The notes: a model not told the origin generated them from the letters alone. DNA of 61,852 nt from RGIG9041 sp045541455 (GCA_045541455.1 JAZQJA010000022.1:1-61852); one strand, 5' to 3'; shown: positions 7,149 through 15,909, counted from the first letter of the stretch. Numbers and translations are program-made.

Positions 7149-9487
7149 GGGTTTTCACCCGAAGTTGTACCATCAGGTGTATCATTTGGTGTTTCACTTG
7201 GTGTTTCACTCGGTGTATCACTTGGTGTTTCATTTGGTGTATCACTCGGTGTTTCACTCGGTGTTTCACTCGGTGTTTCACTCGGTGTTTCACTCGGTGT
7301 TTCACCTTTATGAACATCACAAACGACCGTAGGAACACCGTCAGGCAAGAAACTGCCGTTTGCCTTTTGTGTACAAAACTCTGTAGCAAGCATACCTGTT
7401 TCAAAGCAGTACTCACATGATACAAGAGTTGTAGGTTTTGTTAACGATTTATAAGCAAGACCGTTATGGACCTTTGACATTACTTTTTTCCAAGTAACAG
7501 CGGCAGGGTTTGCACCGCCGTAATAAATAGTTTGAGGCTTGTCATATCCATACCATACAACGCCTGAATAATATGAAGTATAGCCTGCAAACCATCTGTC
7601 ATTATCATCAGATGTAGTACCTGTTTTACCTGCGACTTCTGTTGTGTTAAAGTTTGCAGGTGTGCCTGTACCTGCAGATGCAGCATAACTTAAAAGTTGA
7701 TTCATAACCTTTGCGGTTTCTGCTGTCATAGCAGTATGCGACTCTGTTTTATTTTCTATAATAACTCTGCCATTTTGGTCTACTACCTTTGTATAAAGAT
7801 ACGGCTTTGTATAAGTGCCGTCGTTCGCAAAAGCCGCATACGCTGCCGACATTTCAACAACATTTACGCCCTTTGTAAGACCGCCAAGGCCAAGTGAAGC
7901 AACATTTTCGTCGTTACGGGCACGATTTTGCTCTGCAGTTACAAGAGAGGTAAAACCGAGATTGTCTATCATAAAATTAATAGAGCGTTTAAAACCGAGC
8001 GCCACATTTACACGCGCCGCAACCGTATTAAGAGATTGTGCAACGCCTGCTGTAAGTGTTACTTTTTTATTCGACTGGAAACGCGATTGGTTTTGAGGAT
8101 ACTGTTTTTCTTCGTCGATATACCAATCAAGAATCATTGATGATGGAGAAAGAGCATTATTTCCATCAAGGCATACACCGTATTCAACTGCCGGAGCATA
8201 CGTACTAAGCGGTTTAATGCTTGAACCGGGCTGACGGTATGCCATTGTTGCACGGTTTAAACCTCTGGCATCGGTTTTTTCACCTATACCGCCTGCAATG
8301 GCAACAACTGCACCGGTAGAGTTATCGATAATAGCCATTGAACTTTGCGGTTTAACCCTATTTCCGTCGCTATCCTTTGCGCTTATTGACGGGAAATTAT
8401 CAGGGTCATTATAAACGCTGTCAAGAGATTTTTGAACATCGACATCCATCGTGGTATAAATTTGCAAGCCGCCTGAATAAATAAGGGTTTCAGCATATAC
8501 CTTACTATAACCTTTTATATTTACAAGGTCATCAATAACAGCATCGGTAACAGCGTCGGCAAAGTAACTTTTTATACTTGAAGATGAAGACGACGAATTG
8601 CCATTTGAAAAATTTAACGTTTCTGCTTTTGCAGCATCCGCTTGCTCTTGCGTAACATCAATAAAGTCCAGTTCTGCCATTTTGTTTAAAACCAAAGAGG
8701 CACGTTCTTTATTATTTTCTGGGTTTATAAGCGGGTCATACCGTGTAGGAGCTTTTGTTATTGATGCTATACAAGCACATTCTGCAAGAGTTAAATCCTT
8801 AACATCTTTACCAAAATATTTTTCTGCCGCTGTCTGCACACCGTAGCACCCGTTTGAAAGATAGATTGTGTTAAGATATACCTCTAATATTTGGTCTTTG
8901 CGATACTGACTTTCAAGATACCATGCACGGCGCATTTCTTGTATTTTACGAGTAATTGAATAATCGTCGTCCTCGGTTAAATTTTTGACAAGCTGTTGCG
9001 TAATGGTTGAACCACCAAACGAACGGTCACCGCCCGGTTTAAAAAAGGTAAGTGCTGCACCAAGCGTACGGCGGATATCAACACCACTATGTGTGTAAAA
9101 ACGCTGATCTTCAATTGCAACAAAAGCGTGTTGTAAATTTTTAGGGATTTCGTCAATGTTTACCCACACACGATTTTCTGTGCCGTGAAGTTGTTCTATT
9201 TCTACAGTTTCACCGTCATCAACACCGTAAAGTATTGTGGTATAGTTAAGCGAATTGTCAAGATATGATAAATCAAATTCGCCGTCAACATAAATAAACG
9301 CATACCACAAGAAAACACAACCGGTAAAAAAGCAGGTGAGTATTCCTGTAAGGCAAACGCCCCAAATACCCCTGCGCACTTTTTGGGGTAAACGATGCTT
9401 TTTTTCACCCGAATTTTTCTTTTCAGTACGGCGCTGTTTAAACTCTTCAATAAATTTAATTAATTTTGCCAAAAACTTTTTAAACAT
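7142..9487 (-). CDS. Class A penicillin-binding protein (PBP1A type, bifunctional)
   Basis: 781 residues. A basic cytosolic tail (1-40) and one membrane helix (about 42-66) lead into a GT51 glycosyltransferase domain with catalytic E126 in EDQRFYTHSGVD and the GGSTITQQ motif at 158-165. The transpeptidase domain carries SxxK at S422-K425, SLN at 485-487 and KTGTT near 620. It polymerises lipid II and cross-links stem peptides outside the membrane. The last about 50 residues are a low-complexity tail of repeated SETP/SDTP units encoded by 12-nt repeats, after a short Cys-containing segment. The start is behind ACGGAGTG. The downstream dehydrogenase overlaps its stop. Confidence 0.93.
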   Translation of the reverse strand: MFKKFLAKLIKFIEEFKQRRTEKKNSGEKKHRLPQKVRRGIWGVCLTGILTCFFTGCVFLWYAFIYVDGEFDLSYLDNSLNYTTILYGVDDGETVEIEQLHGTENRVWVNIDEIPKNLQHAFVAIEDQRFYTHSGVDIRRTLGAALTFFKPGGDRSFGGSTITQQLVKNLTEDDDYSITRKIQEMRRAWYLESQYRKDQILEVYLNTIYLSNGCYGVQTAAEKYFGKDVKDLTLAECACIASITKAPTRYDPLINPENNKERASLVLNKMAELDFIDVTQEQADAAKAETLNFSNGNSSSSSSSIKSYFADAVTDAVIDDLVNIKGYSKVYAETLIYSGGLQIYTTMDVDVQKSLDSVYNDPDNFPSISAKDSDGNRVKPQSSMAIIDNSTGAVVAIAGGIGEKTDARGLNRATMAYRQPGSSIKPLSTYAPAVEYGVCLDGNNALSPSSMILDWYIDEEKQYPQNQSRFQSNKKVTLTAGVAQSLNTVAARVNVALGFKRSINFMIDNLGFTSLVTAEQNRARNDENVASLGLGGLTKGVNVVEMSAAYAAFANDGTYTKPYLYTKVVDQNGRVIIENKTESHTAMTAETAKVMNQLLSYAASAGTGTPANFNTTEVAGKTGTTSDDNDRWFAGYTSYYSGVVWYGYDKPQTIYYGGANPAAVTWKKVMSKVHNGLAYKSLTKPTTLVSCEYCFETGMLATEFCTQKANGSFLPDGVPTVVCDVHKGETPSETPSETPSETPSETPSDTPNETPSDTPSETPSETPNDTPDGTTSGENPW
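7176..7306. repeat. 12-nt tandem repeats encoding the (SETP)n tail of the PBP
   Basis: About 11 imperfect copies of the plus-strand unit GGTGTTTCACTC. Each copy keeps frame, so copy-number change would alter the length of the exported Pro/Thr/Ser/Glu tail by four residues per unit without a frameshift. Confidence 0.9.
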
Positions 9488-9521
9488 AATTTTTCACTCC
9501 GTTAAAGGATGATATATCATA

Positions 9522-9549
9522 ATTATAGCATACCTACAGTTTTTTTCAA
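9522..9549 (-). promoter_or_regulatory. Promoter of the class A PBP gene
   Basis: Minus strand: TTGAAA (9549-9544), a 16-nt spacer, TATAAT (9527-9522). A 12-bp perfect palindrome, ATGATATATCAT (9509-9520), lies between it and the ribosome binding site. Confidence 0.55.
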
Positions 9550-9563
9550 TAGAAGTTAAAAAT

Positions 9564-10394
9564 TTAACAGTTACGACGCTCAAAGTACCTATCTATCCCC
9601 TGCTCTACCTCTTTTACTGCATAGAGTGAAAAACTGTCAGGTTTTTTATTTTTCATAAACAACCCCGAAATACCCAAAGTTAAAATCAGCGATATATAAA
9701 TTGAAAGATATTTTATATAAAACCGTGCGGTTTTTAAAAGTTTTCCGCGCGCACAAAAGCTTCCGACACGCACAGCTTCTATTATGCCAAGTGAGTTAAA
9801 TCGAATTAACGCATATTTACAAAAAATAAATTTAATTTTTATTAGCACAAAACAAACAAGAACTATAATCCACAATAAAACTGTAAAAATTGCAAAAATG
9901 GTATTGTTTTGCATTATTGACATTACATTTTCAAAAAAATTTTGTTCATAATCAAAAATATTTTCTCCGCGCAGCACTATTGTTACAACAAACACTACTG
10001 TTTCAATTACAACTGCAAAAGCTAAAAGCATAGTGCGCCAATAACTTGCAACGGCAAGTTTAACAGTATTCATTATTACTGCTTTTACTAGCATTTTACG
10101 ACTTTTAAAAAGATAAAAAATATCTTTAAAGTTTCCGTTACCGTAAGATGATTTTAAAAAGTAATTAGAAATTCCAAATGAAAACGGTGTAAAAAGTGCT
10201 GATGATATTAAAATTATTACTACGGCAGATAAATAAAATGATGAAGAAATTTCGCGCTCAAATGCATTTACAAAGTCACCTTTTGTTGAAAACATAAACA
10301 CGGCAGCTATAATAAAAGCCACCGCGAGTATAAAAACCAGAACTACAGACACACCTTGTATTATGAATGAATTTTTTATCTTTTTATTTTTCAT
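9564..10394 (-). CDS. Multi-pass membrane protein of unknown function
   Basis: 276 residues with about five or six hydrophobic segments: about 12-34, 52-75, 115-138, 165-192 and 228-248. Between them are short, basic, amphipathic loops. No catalytic motif or known domain is visible. The ribosome binding site is weak (GAAGGA lies over 20 nt from the ATG), so the start is less certain. It lies between the PBP gene and a solute-binding lipoprotein gene, all on the minus strand, with a terminator separating it from the lipoprotein gene. I do not recognise it. Confidence 0.7.
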   Translation of the reverse strand: MKNKKIKNSFIIQGVSVVLVFILAVAFIIAAVFMFSTKGDFVNAFEREISSSFYLSAVVIILISSALFTPFSFGISNYFLKSSYGNGNFKDIFYLFKSRKMLVKAVIMNTVKLAVASYWRTMLLAFAVVIETVVFVVTIVLRGENIFDYEQNFFENVMSIMQNNTIFAIFTVLLWIIVLVCFVLIKIKFIFCKYALIRFNSLGIIEAVRVGSFCARGKLLKTARFYIKYLSIYISLILTLGISGLFMKNKKPDSFSLYAVKEVEQGIDRYFERRNC

Positions 10395-10435
10395 AATATA
10401 AGTATATGCAATTATTCCTTCATTATATTATATAT

Positions 10436-10474
10436 AAAAAACGGACTGAAAATATTTTTCAGTCCGTTTTTTAA
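10436..10474 (-). terminator. Terminator of the solute-binding lipoprotein gene
   Basis: AAAAACGGACTGAAAA pairs perfectly with TTTTCAGTCCGTTTTT around a 3-nt loop; T runs on either strand. It directly follows the stop codon at 10476. Confidence 0.88.
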
Positions 10475-10475
10475 A

Positions 10476-12464
10476 TTATTCAACTGTAGGAACTACAAAG
10501 AACATTGTAGGCGGTAAGAACGCCGCTGAAAGAGTGGGCAAGATGCTGGCAGCAGCAACTGTGCCATCTTCAAGTGTTTTACCGTAATAGTACTCACTCC
10601 AGCTTGCAGCAACTGCAGGGTTATACGTACCAATTGCTGTATTTTTGTTATACATAGGTTGTGTAAGAGTTCCTTTAGAGTTGCTGTATACTTCAAGAGA
10701 AATATACTCACCTCTTGTATTGTAAGGAATTCTGTTTGCCATATCTGCACCGTAGAAGGTGTAAGCATTTTCAGCATTAAATATAACAGAACGGCAGAAC
10801 GATATACCAATATTTTCTTTCATAGTGGTGTATCTTGCCTTTTGTGCATCTGTCATAAGATCAACATACGGTTTTTCGTAAGTTGTTTTCCAGCACTTTG
10901 TAATTTCTTCTGCCACGCGAAGAGCAACTGACGGATTTTCACAGTTTTTAAGAACTGAGAAACCACCAATCCAACCTGCACAGTAAGGTCTTACTGTTGA
11001 GCCGGAAGCACCTGTATAGTTGCCTTCGTCATCAGCTGTTGTTGAACGGATAATATCCTCTGTACCTTTACCATAAGGATATGCTATAAGATCAAACTCT
11101 GCTTTCTCAGCAGCAGCTATTGCCTTAACATCATCAAGTTGATCAAGAGTGATACCAAAATATGAATAAGAAGAAACTGCATCAAGGCCGTCGTAAATGC
11201 CGAGTGTCTTTTTAACTGTTGTTTCAAAATCAGCTTCGTTTGTCCAACCTGCTATGTAATTTGAGTTGTCTGCACCTGTTACATCCCAATACCAAGACTG
11301 GAGAATGTCCATATTTTTACCAACTGAATCAAGTGACTCTCTGTCTGTAGATGAATCTACACCTGTTGCAAGAGTATTAAAATCAACTGACATTGAAGCG
11401 TTGTTTTCCATACCCATCCAAACATCAACGTTTAAGTCCTTATAAGCATCGTTTGAGCCATATTTAACAGTAGCAAGACCTACCCTGCCGTTTACAGTAG
11501 AAGCTTTAAGTACTTCTTCAAAAGCAGAAACGCCCCAATTACCTGCATCAAACATTTCAAGCGGATCGGCAATTGTAAGTTCCTCAATACTCTCTTCTTC
11601 GTTACCTGGCAAAACTTTGCCGACCGGCACAGTTACATTATCTTTATTAAATATCAACATATAGGGAGATGCGATACCTGAAGCAACATAGAACTTAACT
11701 GCATCACTGTTTGCAACTGCAAACTTCTTAGAAAGATTACTTGAAAAAGTGTCAAGTTTGTCAGCAATGCTAAAGTTTACAAAGTTTGAGATGTCTTGTG
11801 TAAAGTGCTGTGTATAACCCCATGATGTCTGATCAACATACATAAGATCTGCCTTTTCACCGACAAGAACTGAACGCTGAACAGTAGCAGTATATTTTTG
11901 AGGATTTACATTGATATTGTTGATATGCATATTGAGGTTTCCGGTAATTGCGTCAATATCAGAATTCTGTCCCTCATAAATTTCGCCGGGGATATACATT
12001 GTAACGCTGCGGCTTGTCATAAGTTCGTCTTTTACACCGGTTGAACTTGATGCATCTACACTGTCAGTATTCAATGAAGCAAGAATATCATTGATTTTTG
12101 TAATTACATCACCTGAAACATCAAAAGGAGTTGCCGATGCTTCGGGTTCCTCAGGTTCTTGAGGTTCTTCAGGTTCCTCGGGCTCTTCAGGTTCCTCGGG
12201 CTCTTCAGGTTCTTCGGGTTCCTCAGGCTCTTCGGGTTCTTCAGGCTCTTCAGGTTCTTCGGGTTCCTCAGGCTCTTCAGGTGTATTGTCCGGAACAACG
12301 GTAACCTGGTCCTTTGTAAGAATTTCAGCCAAACGGTTATTATTATCAGAACTATTATTTTTCGCACCGTTTGGTCTATTCACATAGTTACATCCTGTAA
12401 CAGTGATAAGCATAATGCAAATAATAACTAACACTATGCCTCTCAAAAGCTTGCTACGCTTCAT
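10476..12464 (-). CDS. Extracellular solute-binding lipoprotein with a Pro-Glu-Glu linker
   Basis: 662 residues from the ATG at 12464, which sits 8 nt after GGGAGG. Residues 1-26 are a lipoprotein signal peptide ending in a lipobox-like VTGC. After a short Asn-rich stretch comes a linker of about 15 (E-E-P) units, then a large domain (about 120-660) whose composition and motifs (GKAAMIV-like features are absent, but long hinge segments, a conserved ADxxMWxG-like DVWMGMEN and a tryptophan-rich C-terminal half are seen) suggest a family 1 ABC sugar-type binding protein. No permease or ATPase gene is adjacent, so it may be a stand-alone receptor or work with distant genes. The family call is moderate; the lipoprotein call is strong. 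Confidence 0.7.
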   Translation of the reverse strand: MKRSKLLRGIVLVIICIMLITVTGCNYVNRPNGAKNNSSDNNNRLAEILTKDQVTVVPDNTPEEPEEPEEPEEPEEPEEPEEPEEPEEPEEPEEPEEPEEPQEPEEPEASATPFDVSGDVITKINDILASLNTDSVDASSSTGVKDELMTSRSVTMYIPGEIYEGQNSDIDAITGNLNMHINNINVNPQKYTATVQRSVLVGEKADLMYVDQTSWGYTQHFTQDISNFVNFSIADKLDTFSSNLSKKFAVANSDAVKFYVASGIASPYMLIFNKDNVTVPVGKVLPGNEEESIEELTIADPLEMFDAGNWGVSAFEEVLKASTVNGRVGLATVKYGSNDAYKDLNVDVWMGMENNASMSVDFNTLATGVDSSTDRESLDSVGKNMDILQSWYWDVTGADNSNYIAGWTNEADFETTVKKTLGIYDGLDAVSSYSYFGITLDQLDDVKAIAAAEKAEFDLIAYPYGKGTEDIIRSTTADDEGNYTGASGSTVRPYCAGWIGGFSVLKNCENPSVALRVAEEITKCWKTTYEKPYVDLMTDAQKARYTTMKENIGISFCRSVIFNAENAYTFYGADMANRIPYNTRGEYISLEVYSNSKGTLTQPMYNKNTAIGTYNPAVAASWSEYYYGKTLEDGTVAAASILPTLSAAFLPPTMFFVVPTVE
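12145..12279. repeat. 9-nt tandem repeats encoding the (EEP)n linker
   Basis: About 15 copies of a degenerate 9-nt unit (plus strand GGTTCTTCA, with GGCTCTTCA and GGTTCCTCG variants), all in frame. The mix of synonymous variants shows the array is not a very recent expansion. Confidence 0.9.
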
Positions 12465-12617
12465 GCGCAAATACCTCCCAATTAGTGATATGCTTATAAT
12501 TATAACTAATAATACTTATAATTGTTAAGTCAAGTATAACATATACTGATTACCTTTGCAAGCGTTATATTAAAATTGTTCAAGATGCATAAAAAAATAT
12601 TTTAAAATTTGTTATAT

Positions 12618-12803
12618 CTAACGGCGTTTTGCAAGTTCAATTATATAACCCAAACGGGCTTTTAGACCTAAAAGTTCATAACTGAGCGCATCATAAAGTT
12701 TGGGCTCATTTACAAAATTCATTTTCGCCTCTGTTATATCTATCTGTTGCTTTAAAAGTACAAGTTCTTGTTTTACGTCAAGCGTTTGATATGTCTGTTT
12801 CAA
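12618..12803 (-). CDS. Small DUF2508 (YaaL-like) family protein
   Basis: 61 residues when started at the TTG at 12803, chosen because AAAGGAG sits 8 nt upstream; an upstream ATG at 12821 would place this site inside the coding region. The pattern is a helical protein with FVNEPKLYDALSYELLGLKARLGYIIELAKRR at the end, matching the DUF2508/YaaL motif F..v.ep.l.d...YEl.al..R..yl...aK. The family is small, cytoplasmic and of unknown function, and in other Bacillota often lies near recR. Here it stands alone, divergent from the TPR/LRR protein gene. Confidence 0.7.
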   Translation of the reverse strand: MKQTYQTLDVKQELVLLKQQIDITEAKMNFVNEPKLYDALSYELLGLKARLGYIIELAKRR

Positions 12804-12840
12804 TATTATCGCTCCTTTCATATCAATAATCGACATAGGG

Positions 12841-12857
12841 TATGTATTTTATACATA
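12841..12857. promoter_or_regulatory. Inverted repeat in a divergent intergenic region
   Basis: TATGTAT and ATACATA are perfect inverted halves around a 3-nt spacer. The site lies between the divergent DUF2508 and TPR/LRR genes, 10 nt upstream of the -35 box of the latter. It could be an operator; no cognate regulator is identified. Confidence 0.35.
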
Positions 12858-12866
12858 ATAATATTA

Positions 12867-12895
12867 TTGAAATGATCGGCCGTATATGTTATAAT
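12867..12895 (+). promoter_or_regulatory. Promoter of the TPR/LRR protein gene
   Basis: TTGAAA (12867-12872), a 17-nt spacer, TATAAT (12890-12895), 28 nt before the start codon. Confidence 0.75.
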
Positions 12896-12922
12896 TTAAA
12901 AAAGTCCAAGGAGGAAAAAGAA

Positions 12923-14668
12923 ATGATAAAAGACAAAAAGAAATTTATATACATATTTCTCATATCTTTTGCTGTAACTGTATGCGTTGTCTGTTTTTTA
13001 ATCTTTGCAGTATTCAGAAATGTGTTCTACAACATATATACAGCAAAAGGAAACGCAAAAGCCGAAGCCGGACAGTACACACAAGCCATAGAAATGTATA
13101 ACGTGGCAAAATCGTGGAAACCAAAAAAGCAGGGCGTTTACCTTTCTCTTGCCGAAGCGTATGCCAAAGCGGAAGATTACGATAATGCGGGAAAGATTAT
13201 TGATACAGCAATTGAAAAGCGCATTACAACTAAAGAAAACGGGCTTGAACAGTTATATATAATGCGTATAAAAATATTGTCTGCTTCGGGCAAACTTTAT
13301 GAGGCTGCATCATACATAGATTCACTTGATGACCAATATATACTCAAAAAAATACAGTCGCTAAGACCAGACGATTTAAGTTACACTCCAACGCAAGGAA
13401 GTTATGACAAAACCCTCAAAATGAAGATAACCGTAAGGGACGGCGAAACGGTATATTACACCACTGACGGCAGTTATCCGACACGTTTTTCGAATATATA
13501 TGTCGACCCGATTAATGTTGCAAACGGAACAACCGTCGTTACCGCAATTTCGGTTAATGCCGAAGGACTTGTTTCCCCGGTATTAAGTGTAAGTTACGAT
13601 GTGACAAATGAAAATGAAGCGGTAAACTTTGACGACAGCAAAATTGAAAAGATGGTACGAACCGCGCTTTCAAAGCCAAACGGCGTCATACGCGTTAAAG
13701 AACTTGCAAGCGTTACCACCCTTTCAAACGAAGGCATTGACGGTTATGTTAAAACACTTTCAGACCTTGATTTGATGCCAAATCTTGAATATGTTTCGCT
13801 TGAAAACGAGAGTATGTTGCTGTCAATTTCACAACTTTCGGGCAAGACAAAACTGCATACCCTTATACTGTCCGGCTGTGATTTAGACAATACTGATATA
13901 AATTCACTTGGTGCTCTTACAGCGCTTGAAACACTTGATGTTTCAAACAACTCGCTCACCTCAATAAGTGCCCTTTCAAACCTCGACGCTTTGAAATATA
14001 TATATCTTTCGCACAACAATATAAACGATATTTCTGTGCTCGGGAAAGCAAAGGCTATTGAATATATAGACGCTTCATACAACAGCATTACATCAATTCC
14101 TGATTTTGAAAATTCGGGTACAATACTAACTCTTATACTTGAAAACAATGTCATATCAGACATTTCATCAATACATCAGATGACAGCGCTTACCTACCTT
14201 GATATATCAACTAACCGAATAACCAATGCTAAAACTTTAGCAAAACTTTCAAACCTTGAGGAACTTGATATTTCAAATAACAGTGTTGCAAATTTTGACT
14301 TTTTAAGTTCGCTTACAAAGCTCTCGTCTCTTAATGTAAACAGCACTATGTTTGTAAACACAAAACCTCTCAAAAACCTTCCGCTTACGTCGTTTTACGC
14401 TAATGGCACAGGGCTTGCAAACCTTGACGACATAGGGCTTTTGAAAAAACTTACAACTCTTTCTATAGCCGATACAAACGTAACAAAACTCAGTCCTATA
14501 AAAGACCTTGAACTTATCGACTATATTGATATTACAAATTGTAATGTTACAGATGCTTCAATCCTTTCATCTATGAAAGGACTGTTAACTGTAAAAACGA
14601 GCAATTCTGAAATTTCATCTTATTCATTTGTAAACAAAAACGCAATTGTAATAGTATCACAAGAATAA
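12923..14668 (+). CDS. Membrane-anchored TPR, CHB_HEX_C-like and leucine-rich repeat protein
   Basis: 581 residues from the ATG at 12923, behind AAGGAGG. A basic start and one membrane helix (about 9-32) anchor it, with the rest outside. Residues about 40-125 form two to three TPR-like helix pairs (AEAGQYTQAIEMYN, KAEDYDNAGKIID). Residues about 155-225 match the chitobiase/beta-hexosaminidase C-terminal type (TPTQGSYDKTLKMKIT ... YYTTDGSYPT). From about 275 to the end there are some ten leucine-rich repeats of the internalin/SDS22 22-residue type (LETLDVSNNSLTSISAL). There is no LPXTG sorting motif. It is probably a protein-protein or glycan-binding surface scaffold; the partner is unknown. 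A strong terminator follows. Confidence 0.82.
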   Translation: MIKDKKKFIYIFLISFAVTVCVVCFLIFAVFRNVFYNIYTAKGNAKAEAGQYTQAIEMYNVAKSWKPKKQGVYLSLAEAYAKAEDYDNAGKIIDTAIEKRITTKENGLEQLYIMRIKILSASGKLYEAASYIDSLDDQYILKKIQSLRPDDLSYTPTQGSYDKTLKMKITVRDGETVYYTTDGSYPTRFSNIYVDPINVANGTTVVTAISVNAEGLVSPVLSVSYDVTNENEAVNFDDSKIEKMVRTALSKPNGVIRVKELASVTTLSNEGIDGYVKTLSDLDLMPNLEYVSLENESMLLSISQLSGKTKLHTLILSGCDLDNTDINSLGALTALETLDVSNNSLTSISALSNLDALKYIYLSHNNINDISVLGKAKAIEYIDASYNSITSIPDFENSGTILTLILENNVISDISSIHQMTALTYLDISTNRITNAKTLAKLSNLEELDISNNSVANFDFLSSLTKLSSLNVNSTMFVNTKPLKNLPLTSFYANGTGLANLDDIGLLKKLTTLSIADTNVTKLSPIKDLELIDYIDITNCNVTDASILSSMKGLLTVKTSNSEISSYSFVNKNAIVIVSQE

Positions 14669-14710
14669 GAACTCAACAAAAATTGCGGACGGGTAGTCTG
14701 TATTCACAAT

Positions 14711-14750
14711 AAAAAGGCTGTTTTCCAAAGCGGAAAACAGCCTTTTTTAC
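14711..14750. terminator. Bidirectional terminator between the LRR gene and pduL
   Basis: AAAAAGGCTGTTTTCC pairs with GGAAAACAGCCTTTTT around AAAGC; strong and T-flanked on both strands, so it can serve both converging genes. Confidence 0.9.
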
Positions 14751-14756
14751 TAAAAA

Positions 14757-15332
14757 TTAATCTAAAATTATACCGTATGCTTCACGGGGTAATGCAACAG
14801 CATTTGCCTCGTCAGTGTCAATATGCATTGCAGTTGCAAATTTGTCTGAAACACGCAAAACTGTTTCATCAAATACAACACCGCGTTCAGTTTCAACCTT
14901 AACAGACACATTTTGTCCGTCGGTAAGTCCCATTTTTTCGGCATCTTGAGGAGTCATATGTATATGTCTTTTAGCAGCGATAACGCCTTCTTCAATAGTA
15001 ACTTCACCGGCAGGGCCTTTAATTGTAACAGAGCCTGTACCCTTAACATCACCACTCATACGAACAGGAGCTGCAACGCCGAGAGTTCTTGCATCGGTAA
15101 GTGAAATTTCAACCTGAGTTTCCGGCCTTGTAGGACCGAGAATTGAAACATTTGCGATAGTCTTTTTAGGACCGATAAGGTCAACACGCTCTTCACTGAG
15201 GTACTGACCGGGCTGCGAAAGTTCACGCTTTGGTGTAAGGGTTGCGCCTGCGCCGAAAAGTGTTTCAAGGTCTTTTTGTGTTACATGAATATGTCTTGCT
15301 GACATTTCAACGAGAATTTTTTTATCGCTCAT
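14757..15332 (-). CDS. pduL: Phosphate acyltransferase, PduL type
   Basis: 191 residues, the normal PduL length. PduL is a zinc enzyme, unrelated to Pta, that interconverts acyl-CoA plus phosphate and acyl-phosphate plus CoA. Two duplicated halves are visible, each with its histidine cluster: SARHIHVT at about 11-18 and AAKRHIHMT at about 119-127. There is no N-terminal microcompartment-targeting extension, so this is the housekeeping form, probably supplying acetyl-phosphate to the acetate kinase encoded at 58.6 kb. The start is behind GAGAGGT. It is separate from the spm genes upstream, with a promoter in between. Confidence 0.93.
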   Translation of the reverse strand: MSDKKILVEMSARHIHVTQKDLETLFGAGATLTPKRELSQPGQYLSEERVDLIGPKKTIANVSILGPTRPETQVEISLTDARTLGVAAPVRMSGDVKGTGSVTIKGPAGEVTIEEGVIAAKRHIHMTPQDAEKMGLTDGQNVSVKVETERGVVFDETVLRVSDKFATAMHIDTDEANAVALPREAYGIILD

Positions 15333-15363
15333 TTTTAATTACCTCTCTATATAATTTTATACT

Positions 15364-15392
15364 ATTTTACAACTATACGACATTTTTTTCAA
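15364..15392 (-). promoter_or_regulatory. Promoter of pduL
   Basis: Minus strand: TTGAAA (15392-15387), a 17-nt spacer, TAAAAT (15369-15364). Confidence 0.55.
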
Positions 15393-15396
15393 TAGG

Positions 15397-15909
15397 CTAT
15401 TTAAAAAATATAGATACCGCAACTGCAGACATTATAAACGCGGTTATATCGCCAAGCAGTGCGCAGGGTATGGTATGTCTTGTTTTTTTAACACCGGCGG
15501 CACCGTAGTATACACTTACTGTATAAAGCGTTGTTTCGCTGGAACCAAGCATTACCGAGGCGATGCGAGTGACAGGGCTGTTTATACCGAATCGTACAAG
15601 CAGAGTTTTAAAAAATGCCATTGCACCTGAGCCCGAGAGAGGACGTAATATCATAAGCGGTATAACGGCATCGGGCAAACCTATAAACGATGCAACAGGA
15701 TGCAAAGCAAATTCGGTAACCGACTGTGCACCCGACGTGTTAAATATGCCTATTACAAAAAACAGTGCACAAAGGGTTGGAAAAATTGACAACACCGTGT
15801 TAACACCCTGTTTTGCGCCCTCAATAAAAGCAGAAAAAATATCAACTTTTTTTACTGCTGCCAAAATGGCGGTTATAAGTATTAAGAGCGGCAAAACGGC
15901 GTTTTGCAC
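15397..15909 (-). CDS. spmB: Spore maturation protein SpmB
   Basis: 170 residues from the GTG at 15909, preceded by GAAAGG at a 10-nt spacing; a GTG at 15927 would add six residues but has no ribosome binding site. SpmB is a small polytopic membrane protein needed with SpmA for normal spore-core dehydration. The sequence shows four or five hydrophobic segments of the nucleoside-recognition (Gate) domain type, including RPLSGSGAMAFF and MLGSSETTLYTVSVYYGAAGV, which match the SpmB pattern well. It follows spmA with an unusually long overlap of about 68-86 nt, depending on start. Confidence 0.88.
   Translation of the reverse strand: MQNAVLPLLILITAILAAVKKVDIFSAFIEGAKQGVNTVLSIFPTLCALFFVIGIFNTSGAQSVTEFALHPVASFIGLPDAVIPLMILRPLSGSGAMAFFKTLLVRFGINSPVTRIASVMLGSSETTLYTVSVYYGAAGVKKTRHTIPCALLGDITAFIMSAVAVSIFFK

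Noticed and set aside
7176..7306. CRISPR-like regularly spaced repeats
   Set aside because: The units are contiguous 12-mers with no unique spacers and are in frame with the PBP coding sequence.
7074..7332. Two plus-strand frames of repeated Val-Ser-Leu-Gly and His-Ser-Val-Phe residues
   Set aside because: They are antisense shadows of the SETP-encoding repeats in the PBP gene.
12104..12431. Frames with FRFLGLFRFF- and SLKNPKSLRN-like repeats
   Set aside because: Out-of-frame reads of the (EEP)n coding repeat of the lipoprotein gene; no independent start site.
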